64,000 nucleotides of DNA, taken from Pseudoduganella sp. Lineage in GTDB: Bacteria > Pseudomonadota > Gammaproteobacteria > Burkholderiales > Burkholderiaceae_D. Where the stretch lies: contig JAJTCO010000006.1 of assembly GCA_021323265.1 (NCBI GenBank), positions 1 through 64,000 of the forward strand, read 5' to 3'. Numbering within the stretch: position 1 is the stretch's first letter; each line of letters begins with the position of its first letter. Below the pieces are notes generated by a model. It was not told the DNA's origin and searched no databases. It saw nothing but the letters and a program-made list of their open reading frames with translations. Positions 47,872 through 55,760 of the stretch are shown in pieces. The position numbers and the translations under genes are program-made.

Positions 47872-49236
47872 GTGAGCCAGAGCAAACCCAAGCTGTTGAT
47901 CATCGAAGACGACCCCGGCCTGCAAAAGCAGTTGAAGTGGAGTTTCGACAATTACGACGTCGTGGTGGCGGGCGACCGCGAGGCGGCGCTGGCGCAGCTG
48001 CGCCGCCATGAGCCGGCCGTTTGCACCATGGACCTGGGCTTGCCGCCCGACCCGGACGGCGCCACCGAAGGCCTGGCCACCCTGCAGCAGATCCTGAGCC
48101 TGGCGCCGGACACCAAGGTCATCGTCCTGACCGGCAACCAGGACCGCAACCACGCGGTGCAGGCCATTGCCATGGGCGCCTACGACTTCCACCAGAAGCC
48201 ATGCGAGCCGGAGCTGCTGGCGCTGGTGATCGCGCGCGCCTTCGTGCTGCACGGCTTGCAGCAGGAAAACCGCCGCATGCAGCAGGGCAGCGCCGACAGC
48301 CCGCTGGCCGGCATCATCTCGCGCGACCCCGGCATGCTGAAGGTGTGCCGCCAGGTGGAGAAGGTGGCGCCCAGTTCGGCCACCACCATGGTGCTGGGCG
48401 AATCGGGCACCGGCAAGGAAGTCTTCGCGCGCGCCCTGCACCAGGGCAGCCCGCGCGCCAAGGAACGCTTCATGGCTATCAACTGCGCGGCGATTCCGGA
48501 AACCCTGCTCGAGTCCGAGCTGTTCGGCTACGAGAAGGGCGCCTTCACCGGCGCCGTCAAGCAGACCAAGGGCAAGGTGGAGGCGGCCAACGGCGGCACC
48601 TTCTTCCTGGACGAGGTGGGCGACCTGCCGATGCCGCTGCAGGCCAAGCTGCTGCGCTTCCTGCAGGAGCGCGTGATCGAGCGCGTCGGCGGCCACGAGG
48701 AAATCCCGGTCGACGTGCGCATCGTGTGCGCCACCCACCAGAACCTGAAGGAACTGGTGAAGGCGGGCCGCTTCCGCGAAGACTTGTACTACCGCCTGTC
48801 GGAAATCGTCTTGACCATCCCGCCCCTGCGCGAACGCGAGGGCGATGCGGTGCTGCTGGCGCAGCACTTCAAGAACCGCTTCTGCGCCCAGGAAGGGCGC
48901 GCCAACCTGCACTTCAGTCCGGACGCGCTGGCGCAGATCGCGCACCACGACTGGCCGGGCAATGTGCGGGAAATGGAAAACTGCATCAAGCGCGCCATCA
49001 TCATGGCCGACGGCCCGGCCATCACGGCCGACGACCTGGGCCTGTCCGGCGCGCCGCAGGAAGCGGAGCCGTTCAACCTGCGCCAGGTGCGCGACGAGGC
49101 GGAATACCGCGCCATCGTGCGTGCCCTGGCGCGCGTGGAAGGCAATATCGTCAAGGCCTCGGAACTGCTGGGCGTGTCGCGCCCGACCCTGTACGACCTG
49201 CTGGAGCGGCACGCCATCAAGGCGTCCGCTTCCTGA
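47872..49236 (+). CDS. prsR: PEP-CTERM box response regulator PrsR (sigma-54 activator)
   Basis: This is a 454-residue NtrC-type regulator with a GTG start at 47872. The receiver domain has the phospho-acceptor Asp54. The AAA+ domain carries GESGTGKE (from Gly176) and GAFTGA (223-228), the loop that contacts sigma-54. A Fis-type HTH is at the C-terminus (about 415-454, ASELLGVSRPTLYDLLERH). It should activate sigma-54 promoters of PEP-CTERM genes when phosphorylated by PrsK. I found no clear sigma-54 promoter within this window. Confidence 0.93.
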   Translation: MSQSKPKLLIIEDDPGLQKQLKWSFDNYDVVVAGDREAALAQLRRHEPAVCTMDLGLPPDPDGATEGLATLQQILSLAPDTKVIVLTGNQDRNHAVQAIAMGAYDFHQKPCEPELLALVIARAFVLHGLQQENRRMQQGSADSPLAGIISRDPGMLKVCRQVEKVAPSSATTMVLGESGTGKEVFARALHQGSPRAKERFMAINCAAIPETLLESELFGYEKGAFTGAVKQTKGKVEAANGGTFFLDEVGDLPMPLQAKLLRFLQERVIERVGGHEEIPVDVRIVCATHQNLKELVKAGRFREDLYYRLSEIVLTIPPLREREGDAVLLAQHFKNRFCAQEGRANLHFSPDALAQIAHHDWPGNVREMENCIKRAIIMADGPAITADDLGLSGAPQEAEPFNLRQVRDEAEYRAIVRALARVEGNIVKASELLGVSRPTLYDLLERHAIKASAS

Positions 49237-49254
49237 GCCGCCGGCGGCGCCGCG

Positions 49255-51684
49255 TTACGGCGTCGCCTCGGTCGCCGCGTCCGCGTCCTGCCCGGCGCGC
49301 TGGCGGCGCACCTTGATGCGCTGGCGGGCCGGTTTCAGGCTGCCCGCCAGGGCGATCAGCAGGAACAGCAGCGACAGGCGCGGCACGTCGGTGATGGAAT
49401 CGAACAGCCCCACCATCATGCACCCCGTCAGCGCCGCCAGGCAGACGCTGGCGAAATGCTCGCCGCCCAGGGCGCGTGCCACCAGGGGCGCGCCGAGCGC
49501 CAGCAGCAGCGCGGCCGTGGCCAGCACGCCGGTCCAGCCCAGTTCGAAGTACTGGTTGATCGCGAAGTTCTTCACGTGCCAGGGCATGTGGTGGCGGTCG
49601 CTGCTGAAGAACCAATAGTCGTTGGCCTGGCTGAAGCTGCCGTTGCGCAGCAGTTCGCGTCCGCTGTCGAGCTCGCGCAGGCTGACGTTGTCCACTTCCA
49701 GGGCGGCCTTGTGCGAACGGTTGTACAGTTCCAGCACCAGCGGCGCGCCCCAGGCGGCGGCCTGTCCGCGCAGCGGCAACTCCGCTTCCACCGTGTGCCA
49801 GCCCGGCGCCAGCGGCGGCGCCTTCAGGCGCGGCACGCTGCAATCCATCGGATAGATCAGCCAGCGTGCGCACACCATGGCCACCGGCGTCGCTTCCGCG
49901 CTCTGGCGCCGGATGTCGAGCTTGAGCGCGTAGCGCTTGCCCGGCGCCAGGTCCACGTGCTGCAGCATGCGCAGCACTTCGCCGTAGCCGGCCGCGTACT
50001 GGGCCGCGCCCAGCTGCAGGAAGCGGTTGCCCGCCTCCTCGGCATAGCTGAAGGTGCCCGGGATCTCGCCGTGCAGGTTGCGCCAATGGTAGGCGGCGGG
50101 GAAGCGGCCCAGGCCCTGGCCGAAGGCCGCGGTCATGCCATCGTCGTCCATCATGGCGAGCGCTTCGCGCCAGTGCGCCAGGCGGGTGTCGACGTCGCGC
50201 CCGACAGTGGCGAAGCGGGTGCCGGTGTAGTAGCTGCTGGAAATCGGAATCAGGGCGGCAAACACGATGGCGGCAAAGAAGCTCACCGTCAGCGTGCCGC
50301 GGTCCAACGTCAACGGCGCGCGCGGCAGCAGGCGGCTGGCGCCGAGCGCCAGCGCCAGCAGCAGCGCCATGCCGATGGCCGGCAGCGTCTCGTTGCCGCC
50401 GTAGTGGCGCGCCACCAGGGCGGTGGCCAGGGCCTGGGCCGGCAGGGCCGCGGCCAGCAGCGCCACGCCCAGCGGCCGCTGCGGTGCCGGGCCGGCCAGC
50501 AGCAGGCCGGCGCCGGCCGCCGCGCATGCCAGGGCCAGGCCGTAGGCCACATAGGCGCCCTTGGCGGCCACGCCGCCCGCGCCGAGCAGGCCGATGGCGC
50601 CGACCAGCAGCAGCAAGCCCAGCGCCAGGGCAGCCGTCAAGCCCGGCCGGGCCAGGCGCGGCGCCGCGCCGCCCAGCAGGAGGGCGCTGGCCAGCAGGCC
50701 GAGCGCGGCCCCCAGGCCGCGGTAGCCGCCGCTGCCAAACACCTGGTCCAGCACCCAGTAGGTCAGCCCCAGCAGCAGCAGCGAGGCGGCCATGCGGCGC
50801 GCCGACAGGGCGCCGCTGCGCAAATGCTGGGCCGAGCCGAGCACGGCGATGACGCCGCCGGCGGCGGCGTAGGCCAGGTAGATGTCGCGCGAGAAGGTGG
50901 TCAGGCCGGCAAACAGGCCCAGTCCCAGGATCGCCAGGCCCAGTGCCAGGCGGCGCGGCGGCGGGTGGTTGACCAGCCACAGGGTGACGAAGGGGAAGGC
51001 CATCGCCAGGTAGGCGTCCAGCGCCGCGCCGCCCGTGTGCATGGCGGAAAACGGCGCGGTCGGGCGGTAGTCGCTGGCGAAATTGAACAGGCCGGGGAAG
51101 GCCAGGCGCTCCCATACCACGGCCAGGCTGCAGGCGGCCAGGCCGAGCAGCATGCCCGGCACGAACAGGCGCTGCAGGTTGCGGCCCTGCTCGCCGGCCG
51201 TGGCGCGCAGCAGCGGCAGCAGCAACAGCGGCCACAGCACGCCTTTCAGCACGCGCAGGCCGTTGTAGGGGCTGGTGTAGTTGGCGAAGGCGTTGGCGTC
51301 CAGCGGCGCCAGCGGCGTCATGCCGCGCCAGGCGGCAATGGCGTAGCACAGCAGGAACAGGCCCAGCGCGACGCGCAGCGGGCCCGGCAACTTGGTGGTC
51401 GGCGCCGTCCGTCCCAGGCCCCAGTAGCCGGCGGCGCAGGTGGCCAGCAGCAGCAAGTCCAGTTCTTCCAGGAAGAACCAGCCGGTCCAGGGCGCGAAGT
51501 CGAGCACGGGCAGCAGGGCCGGCACGGCCAGCAGCCAGGCGTGCGGCCGCCACAGCAGCAGGGCCATGTAGGGGCCGAGCAGCAAGGCCAGCAGCCAGGG
51601 CGGGGCCGGGTACACGCTGGCGGCGGCCAGCAGCAGGGCGAAGGCGGCCAGCGCCGCGCCGCGCCGCAGCAGCAGTCGCATCAT
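49255..51684 (-). CDS. O-antigen ligase/polymerase-like protein with a beta-rich insert
   Basis: This is an 809-residue integral membrane protein with many helices (about 10-14). The central HWREALAMMDDDGMTAAFGQGLG and FPAAYHWRN segment fits the Wzy/WaaL periplasmic loop. It is long for this family because residues about 560-690 form a strand-rich domain resembling a carbohydrate-binding module (WHTVEAELPLRG, then ALEVDNVSLREL, then LLRNGSFS). It should polymerise or ligate the polysaccharide. The start overlaps the TPR gene by 4 nt. Confidence 0.78.
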   Translation of the reverse strand: MMRLLLRRGAALAAFALLLAAASVYPAPPWLLALLLGPYMALLLWRPHAWLLAVPALLPVLDFAPWTGWFFLEELDLLLLATCAAGYWGLGRTAPTTKLPGPLRVALGLFLLCYAIAAWRGMTPLAPLDANAFANYTSPYNGLRVLKGVLWPLLLLPLLRATAGEQGRNLQRLFVPGMLLGLAACSLAVVWERLAFPGLFNFASDYRPTAPFSAMHTGGAALDAYLAMAFPFVTLWLVNHPPPRRLALGLAILGLGLFAGLTTFSRDIYLAYAAAGGVIAVLGSAQHLRSGALSARRMAASLLLLGLTYWVLDQVFGSGGYRGLGAALGLLASALLLGGAAPRLARPGLTAALALGLLLLVGAIGLLGAGGVAAKGAYVAYGLALACAAAGAGLLLAGPAPQRPLGVALLAAALPAQALATALVARHYGGNETLPAIGMALLLALALGASRLLPRAPLTLDRGTLTVSFFAAIVFAALIPISSSYYTGTRFATVGRDVDTRLAHWREALAMMDDDGMTAAFGQGLGRFPAAYHWRNLHGEIPGTFSYAEEAGNRFLQLGAAQYAAGYGEVLRMLQHVDLAPGKRYALKLDIRRQSAEATPVAMVCARWLIYPMDCSVPRLKAPPLAPGWHTVEAELPLRGQAAAWGAPLVLELYNRSHKAALEVDNVSLRELDSGRELLRNGSFSQANDYWFFSSDRHHMPWHVKNFAINQYFELGWTGVLATAALLLALGAPLVARALGGEHFASVCLAALTGCMMVGLFDSITDVPRLSLLFLLIALAGSLKPARQRIKVRRQRAGQDADAATEATP

Positions 51685-52367
51685 GGCTTGCCCGGCGGCG
51701 CCGCGTCCACCGGCGCGGCATCCGCGGCCGGCGCCGCCTCCTCAGCCGGGGCCGGCAGCGGCGGCGGTTCCACCCACTGGCCGGCATTGACCAGCATCTG
51801 CTTCAGGCCCGGCAGCGGGAACTTCAGCGCATAGGCTTTCTGGGCATAGGGCAGGGCTTGCGCGTATTTCTTCTGCTTGGCGTAGATCAGGCCCAGGTTG
51901 TAGTTGATCGCCGCGTCTTCCGGCGACAGTTCGAACGCCTTTTGCAGCATGCTCAGTGCCTGCGCCTCGCGCCCCAGCATGTACTGGTGGCGCGCATACA
52001 GCAGCCAGGCCGCGCTGTCATCCGGGAAGGCGCGCACGGCGCGTTCGAAATAGCATTCGGCCGGCAGGGAGGCCCCCGGGATCAGGCCGCTGGAACTGCG
52101 CTGCGCCAGGCGCAGCATGGTGTTCAGGGCGCGCGTGTGGTTGGGGAACTTGCGCAGCGTGTATTCGGCATCGCCGCCGGCGGTGGTGGTGATGCCCTTG
52201 ATGCCGAGCTCGACATCCTCGTTGAAGTGGCGCTCTTCCACCACGCGCAGGTTGGTTTCCGTGGCGACGCGGTAGTCGCTGTGCGGGCCGATGGTGCCGC
52301 ACACGGTTTTCGCGTGGCCGGCGGTGGCGGTCAGCAGGGCGGCCAGCGCCAGGATTGGGGTTTTCAT
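51681..52367 (-). CDS. Exported TPR-repeat protein
   Basis: This 228-residue protein has a signal peptide (MKTPILALAALLTATAGHA). Two or three tetratricopeptide repeats follow (about 105-190: AAWLLYARHQYMLGREAQAL, then AINYNLGLIYAKQKKYAQAL), and the tail is Pro/Ala-rich. TPR proteins in exopolysaccharide clusters act as scaffolds for export. It overlaps by 4 nt both the polymerase gene downstream and the glycosyltransferase gene upstream, so coupled translation is likely. Confidence 0.8.
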   Translation of the reverse strand: MKTPILALAALLTATAGHAKTVCGTIGPHSDYRVATETNLRVVEERHFNEDVELGIKGITTTAGGDAEYTLRKFPNHTRALNTMLRLAQRSSSGLIPGASLPAECYFERAVRAFPDDSAAWLLYARHQYMLGREAQALSMLQKAFELSPEDAAINYNLGLIYAKQKKYAQALPYAQKAYALKFPLPGLKQMLVNAGQWVEPPPLPAPAEEAAPAADAAPVDAAPPGKP

Positions 52368-53650
52368 GCGTCCTCCGTGGAGCCGGCGGTGGCCGGCGTG
52401 GCAAGCGGTTGCGGCAGCAGGCTGTCAAGCATGCGTGCCAGTTCGACGGTACGCGCCTGGCGCGAGGCGGCGGCGACGGCAGCCGGCGTCGGCAGCGGCG
52501 CCTGGCCGGCGCGCGCCAGGTGCAGGAAGTGCAGCAGGCCGCGCTTGATGCCGGCGCAGTCGTCCAGCGGGGCGATGGTGTCCACGCCGGCCGCGCGCAG
52601 GGTGGCGGCAGTGTCGCCGCTGGCGTCGGTCAGGGCCAGGATGGGCCGCCCGGCGCGCAGGTATTCGTACAGCTTGGCCGGGATCTGGTGGTTGCAGTTG
52701 CTTGCCTGCAGCACCAGCAGGCCGTCCGCGCTCAGCATTTCCGCCAGCGCGGTCTGGTAGGGCACGTGCGGCGCCAGGCTCACCAGGTCGCCGATGCCGT
52801 GCTCGGCCAGCAGGCCGCCCACGTAGTCGTCGTGCGCGGTGGCGCGCAGCACGATGTGCAGCTGGCTGGCGTCGATGGCGCCTTCCGCCTTCAGCTCGCC
52901 CAGGGCGCGCATCAGCGGCACCGGGTCGCGCTCGGACGGGTAGATGATGCCGCTGTGGATCAGGGTGAAGGGCGCGCCGGGCGCGCGCGGCGCCAGCCGG
53001 GCGCCGGCATGGCGGAAGTTTTCCTCGTCGTAGCCGTTTTCCAGCATGGTGAAACGGCTGCGCGGCAGCTCGGGGTAGCGCGTGGTGTAGGTCACCACGG
53101 CGCTCGGGGTGTTGCACACCACCAGGGCGGCATTGTGCACGGCCTTGCGCTCGATCCAGCGCCAGATGGCGCGCACGCGCGCGTCGCGCGGGTAGTTGAC
53201 GTCGGTCATCGGGTCGCGCAAGTCGACGACCCAGGGCAGGCGCGTCAGCTTGTGCAGTGCCAGGCCGATCAGGATGGCGCTGGCGACCGGGTGCGTGCTC
53301 CACAGCACTTGCGGGCGGTACTGGCGCACCAGCGCCAGGCCGGCCGGAATCGCGCCCAGGCACCAGGTGGCGAAGCGGTCCGGCCAGGCAGTCCAGCCCA
53401 GGTAGCGCCCGCGCCAGGCCAGGTGGCGCGCCGCGTCCAGGGCAAAGGCCCGCTTGACCACGGCCTGCGGCGGGATTTCCGCCAGTTGCTCCGGGCCCTG
53501 GTTGGCGTAGGCGCGCGGATGCGCCGACAGCACCAGCGGCTGCCAGCCCAGGGCCGGCAGGTACTGGGCAAACTTCAGCGTGCGCTGGATGCCGCTGCTG
53601 CCGCGCAGCGGCGGGAAGTGGAAGGCCACCATCAGCACGCGCTTCACCAT
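52364..53650 (-). CDS. Glycosyltransferase family 4 protein
   Basis: This is a 428-residue GT-B enzyme from the ATG at 53650. The N-terminal MVKRVLMVAFHFPPLRGSSG is typical of GT4. A donor-domain segment LVSLAPHVPYQTALAEMLSADGLLVLQ is followed by IPAKLYEYLRAGRPILALTD. A longer in-frame extension to 54202 runs through the hydrolase gene and is rejected. It overlaps the hydrolase gene by 7 nt. The sugar specificity is unknown. Confidence 0.88.
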   Translation of the reverse strand: MVKRVLMVAFHFPPLRGSSGIQRTLKFAQYLPALGWQPLVLSAHPRAYANQGPEQLAEIPPQAVVKRAFALDAARHLAWRGRYLGWTAWPDRFATWCLGAIPAGLALVRQYRPQVLWSTHPVASAILIGLALHKLTRLPWVVDLRDPMTDVNYPRDARVRAIWRWIERKAVHNAALVVCNTPSAVVTYTTRYPELPRSRFTMLENGYDEENFRHAGARLAPRAPGAPFTLIHSGIIYPSERDPVPLMRALGELKAEGAIDASQLHIVLRATAHDDYVGGLLAEHGIGDLVSLAPHVPYQTALAEMLSADGLLVLQASNCNHQIPAKLYEYLRAGRPILALTDASGDTAATLRAAGVDTIAPLDDCAGIKRGLLHFLHLARAGQAPLPTPAAVAAASRQARTVELARMLDSLLPQPLATPATAGSTEDA

Positions 53651-54519
53651 GCGCGCACCCATTGCGCGGTCCAGTCGGCCACCTGGTCGCGCCAGGCGCG
53701 GGTGGAGAAGGTGTGGTCGGCTGCCGCCAGCGTGTGCTGCTGGACGGTGGGGGCCGCCAGCAATTGCTGCCAGCGGCGCGAAGCCTTGGTCATGTCGAGG
53801 AACTCCTGCGCCGTCAGGTCGGCGCCGCTGAAGATGAACAGGACGCGGCCCGGGAAGCGTTGCATGGCTTCCAGCAGGCGCGCCGGCAAGTCGGCAGTGA
53901 GGGGCGGGGCGCTGCCGTCGCGCGGGCAGGCGGCGGGCGCCGGCGCGGCGGGTGCCGGCTGGCGCGCCGCGCCCAGCAGGCCGAGCAGGGAGCGCACGGC
54001 GGCGCCGGCGGCAAAGCGGCCGCTCAGCAGCTTGCGCCACAGGGCCGGGTCGCGCAGGCGCTGCCAGTAATAGTGTTTCAGGGTGCTGCGCGCCAGGCCC
54101 GCCGCCGTGCGCGCCCAGGGGTTGAGCAGCACCAGGCCGCGCACGCGCGCATCGTCCGGCGCATAGAACAGGGCGGCGGCGGCGCCGTCGCACAGGCCCC
54201 ACAGCACCACTTCGCGCAGACCGGGCACGGCGGCCTGGAAGGCGTCGATGGCGGCTGCCACGTCGGCGCCAATGTGCTCGTAGGTGCGCGCCGCGCCGCT
54301 GCTGTCGCCCAGGCCGCGGTAGTCGAAGCGCAGCACGGGAATGCCGCGCGCGGCCAGCGCGCGCGCCAGCAGGGTGAACTGGCGGTGGCTGCCGGCACGG
54401 TATTGCGGGCCGCCCACCAGCACCAGCACGCCGCGCGTGGCGGGCGTGGCGGACGGGCTGAGGATGCCCACCAGGTGCTCGCCCTGGCAGGGGAAGCTGA
54501 GGGCCAGGTCGTCAGGCAT
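53644..54519 (-). CDS. Exosortase A system-associated hydrolase 1
   Basis: This is a 291-residue alpha/beta hydrolase. The GGPQYRAGSHRQF and RFDYRGLGDS motifs fit the exosortase-associated hydrolase 1 family. The nucleophile elbow reads GLCDGA, so Cys replaces the usual Ser. A C-terminal His lies in AADHTFSTR. The substrate is unknown; it may be an acyl or thioester intermediate of the nearby ACP/ligase pathway. It overlaps hydrolase 2 by 8 nt. Confidence 0.85.
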   Translation of the reverse strand: MPDDLALSFPCQGEHLVGILSPSATPATRGVLVLVGGPQYRAGSHRQFTLLARALAARGIPVLRFDYRGLGDSSGAARTYEHIGADVAAAIDAFQAAVPGLREVVLWGLCDGAAAALFYAPDDARVRGLVLLNPWARTAAGLARSTLKHYYWQRLRDPALWRKLLSGRFAAGAAVRSLLGLLGAARQPAPAAPAPAACPRDGSAPPLTADLPARLLEAMQRFPGRVLFIFSGADLTAQEFLDMTKASRRWQQLLAAPTVQQHTLAAADHTFSTRAWRDQVADWTAQWVRAW

Positions 54520-55357
54520 GGCATGCCTCGCGCAAGGCGGCGCCGGTGGCCGCCAGCAGGGCCGGCGCCTCGGCGATCTCCTGCGTGGCCCAGAACTGGG
54601 GACCGGGCGCCGTGCAGGCGTGGACGCTGGTGCCGGCGTCCTGCCAGGCTTGCAGCACGCGCGCCGCGGCCGGCGGCAGGGGGCGGCCGGCCTCGGGCAC
54701 CACTTCGCACCAGTGCACCGGGCAGGACGGCGCCATGCCCTTGGCGTCCAGGGCGTCGAAGCCCAGGGCCAGGGCCGGCGCCAGGGTGTAGCCGGCGATT
54801 TCCAGCGCCTCGCCGCGCGCCAGGGCGGCGCGCAGGGCTGCCGTGCCGCCTGCGGCCGGGTCGTCGCCCAGCATCTGGGCTGCCAGCTTCAGGCGCAGGA
54901 AGTGGGTCAGGTGGGCGCTGCCCTGCAGCACCGGTTGCCACAGCAGCAGGGCGCCCGGCGCGGGACCGGCGGGGCGCCGGGCGTAGTCGAGCGCCAGCAG
55001 GGCGCCCAGGCGCAGGCCCCACAGGCCCGGTGCCTGCGGCAGGGCCGGCCCCAGCGTGGCGGCCAGCCAGCGCAGGCCGCCGGCCACGTCGGCCAGCCAG
55101 CTGTCCCAGCTGGCGTCGCCGAAGTCGCCGGCGCTGTCGCCGCAGCCGTGCAGGTCCAGCTGCAGCACGGCATAGCCCTGGCGCGCCAGGGCGGCCGCCT
55201 GCAGCGCCGCCATGCGGCGCGCCTTGTGCATTTCCTCGGCCAGCGGCGGCAGGTACAGGTAGGCGCCGCGGCAGGGCGCGGCGGGGGCGTGGTACAGCCC
55301 GAAGCGCGCGGCGCTGCCCTGGCCCAGGAACAACGGCTGCGCCGGCGCCGGCATCAT
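54512..55357 (-). CDS. Exosortase A system-associated hydrolase 2
   Basis: This is a 281-residue alpha/beta hydrolase-fold protein. PLAEEMHKARRM and QLDLHGCGDSAGDF are characteristic of the exosortase-associated hydrolase 2 group. The elbow position reads GLRLGA, with Arg where the nucleophile should be. It may therefore be non-catalytic or act by another route, perhaps as partner of hydrolase 1. It overlaps the ACP gene by 4 nt. Confidence 0.85.
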   Translation of the reverse strand: MMPAPAQPLFLGQGSAARFGLYHAPAAPCRGAYLYLPPLAEEMHKARRMAALQAAALARQGYAVLQLDLHGCGDSAGDFGDASWDSWLADVAGGLRWLAATLGPALPQAPGLWGLRLGALLALDYARRPAGPAPGALLLWQPVLQGSAHLTHFLRLKLAAQMLGDDPAAGGTAALRAALARGEALEIAGYTLAPALALGFDALDAKGMAPSCPVHWCEVVPEAGRPLPPAAARVLQAWQDAGTSVHACTAPGPQFWATQEIAEAPALLAATGAALREACHA

Positions 55358-55602
55358 GCGGTCAGCTTGTGCCGCACGAAGGCGGTCAGGCTGCCCAGGG
55401 TGGCGAAGGTGGCGGCGTCGATTTCATCGTCGTCGATGCTGAAGCCGAACTGTTCTTCCAGCGCGCCGATCAGCTGCACCACGGCCATCGAATCGAGTTC
55501 CGGCAGGCTGCCCAGCAGAGCGGAGTGCTCGTCCAGGTGGCGCCCGGCGGGACCGAGGGCGAGGACATCGGTCAGGATGGTCTTGACTTCTTCCAGATAC
55601 AT
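55354..55602 (-). CDS. Acyl carrier protein of the XrtA cluster
   Basis: This 82-residue carrier protein starts at the ATG at 55602 (CGGAG upstream). The phosphopantetheine attachment Ser38 is in PELDSMAVV, and helix IV residues follow (FGFSIDDDEI). It should carry an acyl group activated by the ligase encoded at 58207. It is the first gene of a coupled minus-strand operon that runs to 49255. A 158-nt gap separates it from the fusion gene; this gap holds its likely promoter. Confidence 0.9.
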   Translation of the reverse strand: MYLEEVKTILTDVLALGPAGRHLDEHSALLGSLPELDSMAVVQLIGALEEQFGFSIDDDEIDAATFATLGSLTAFVRHKLTA

Positions 55603-55760
55603 GCATAACTCCGTGGCAGCAATAAAAGTGACATGGTACATGGTCCGGATTTACCCGGTCCAGCACGCCAGCCGGCGGCCGCCGCCCGCCTGTGGCTAGA
55701 TTGCATATTGTGCATCATTGTTGTCGAATATGGAACTGCGGCGCGGCGCCGCGCGCGCCG

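Noticed and set aside
49217-51787. 856-codon minus-strand frame over the polymerase gene
   Set aside because: Extreme Arg/Ala/Gly/Pro bias and no motifs. The polymerase frame has clear transmembrane helices and overlaps the next gene in the usual 4-nt way.
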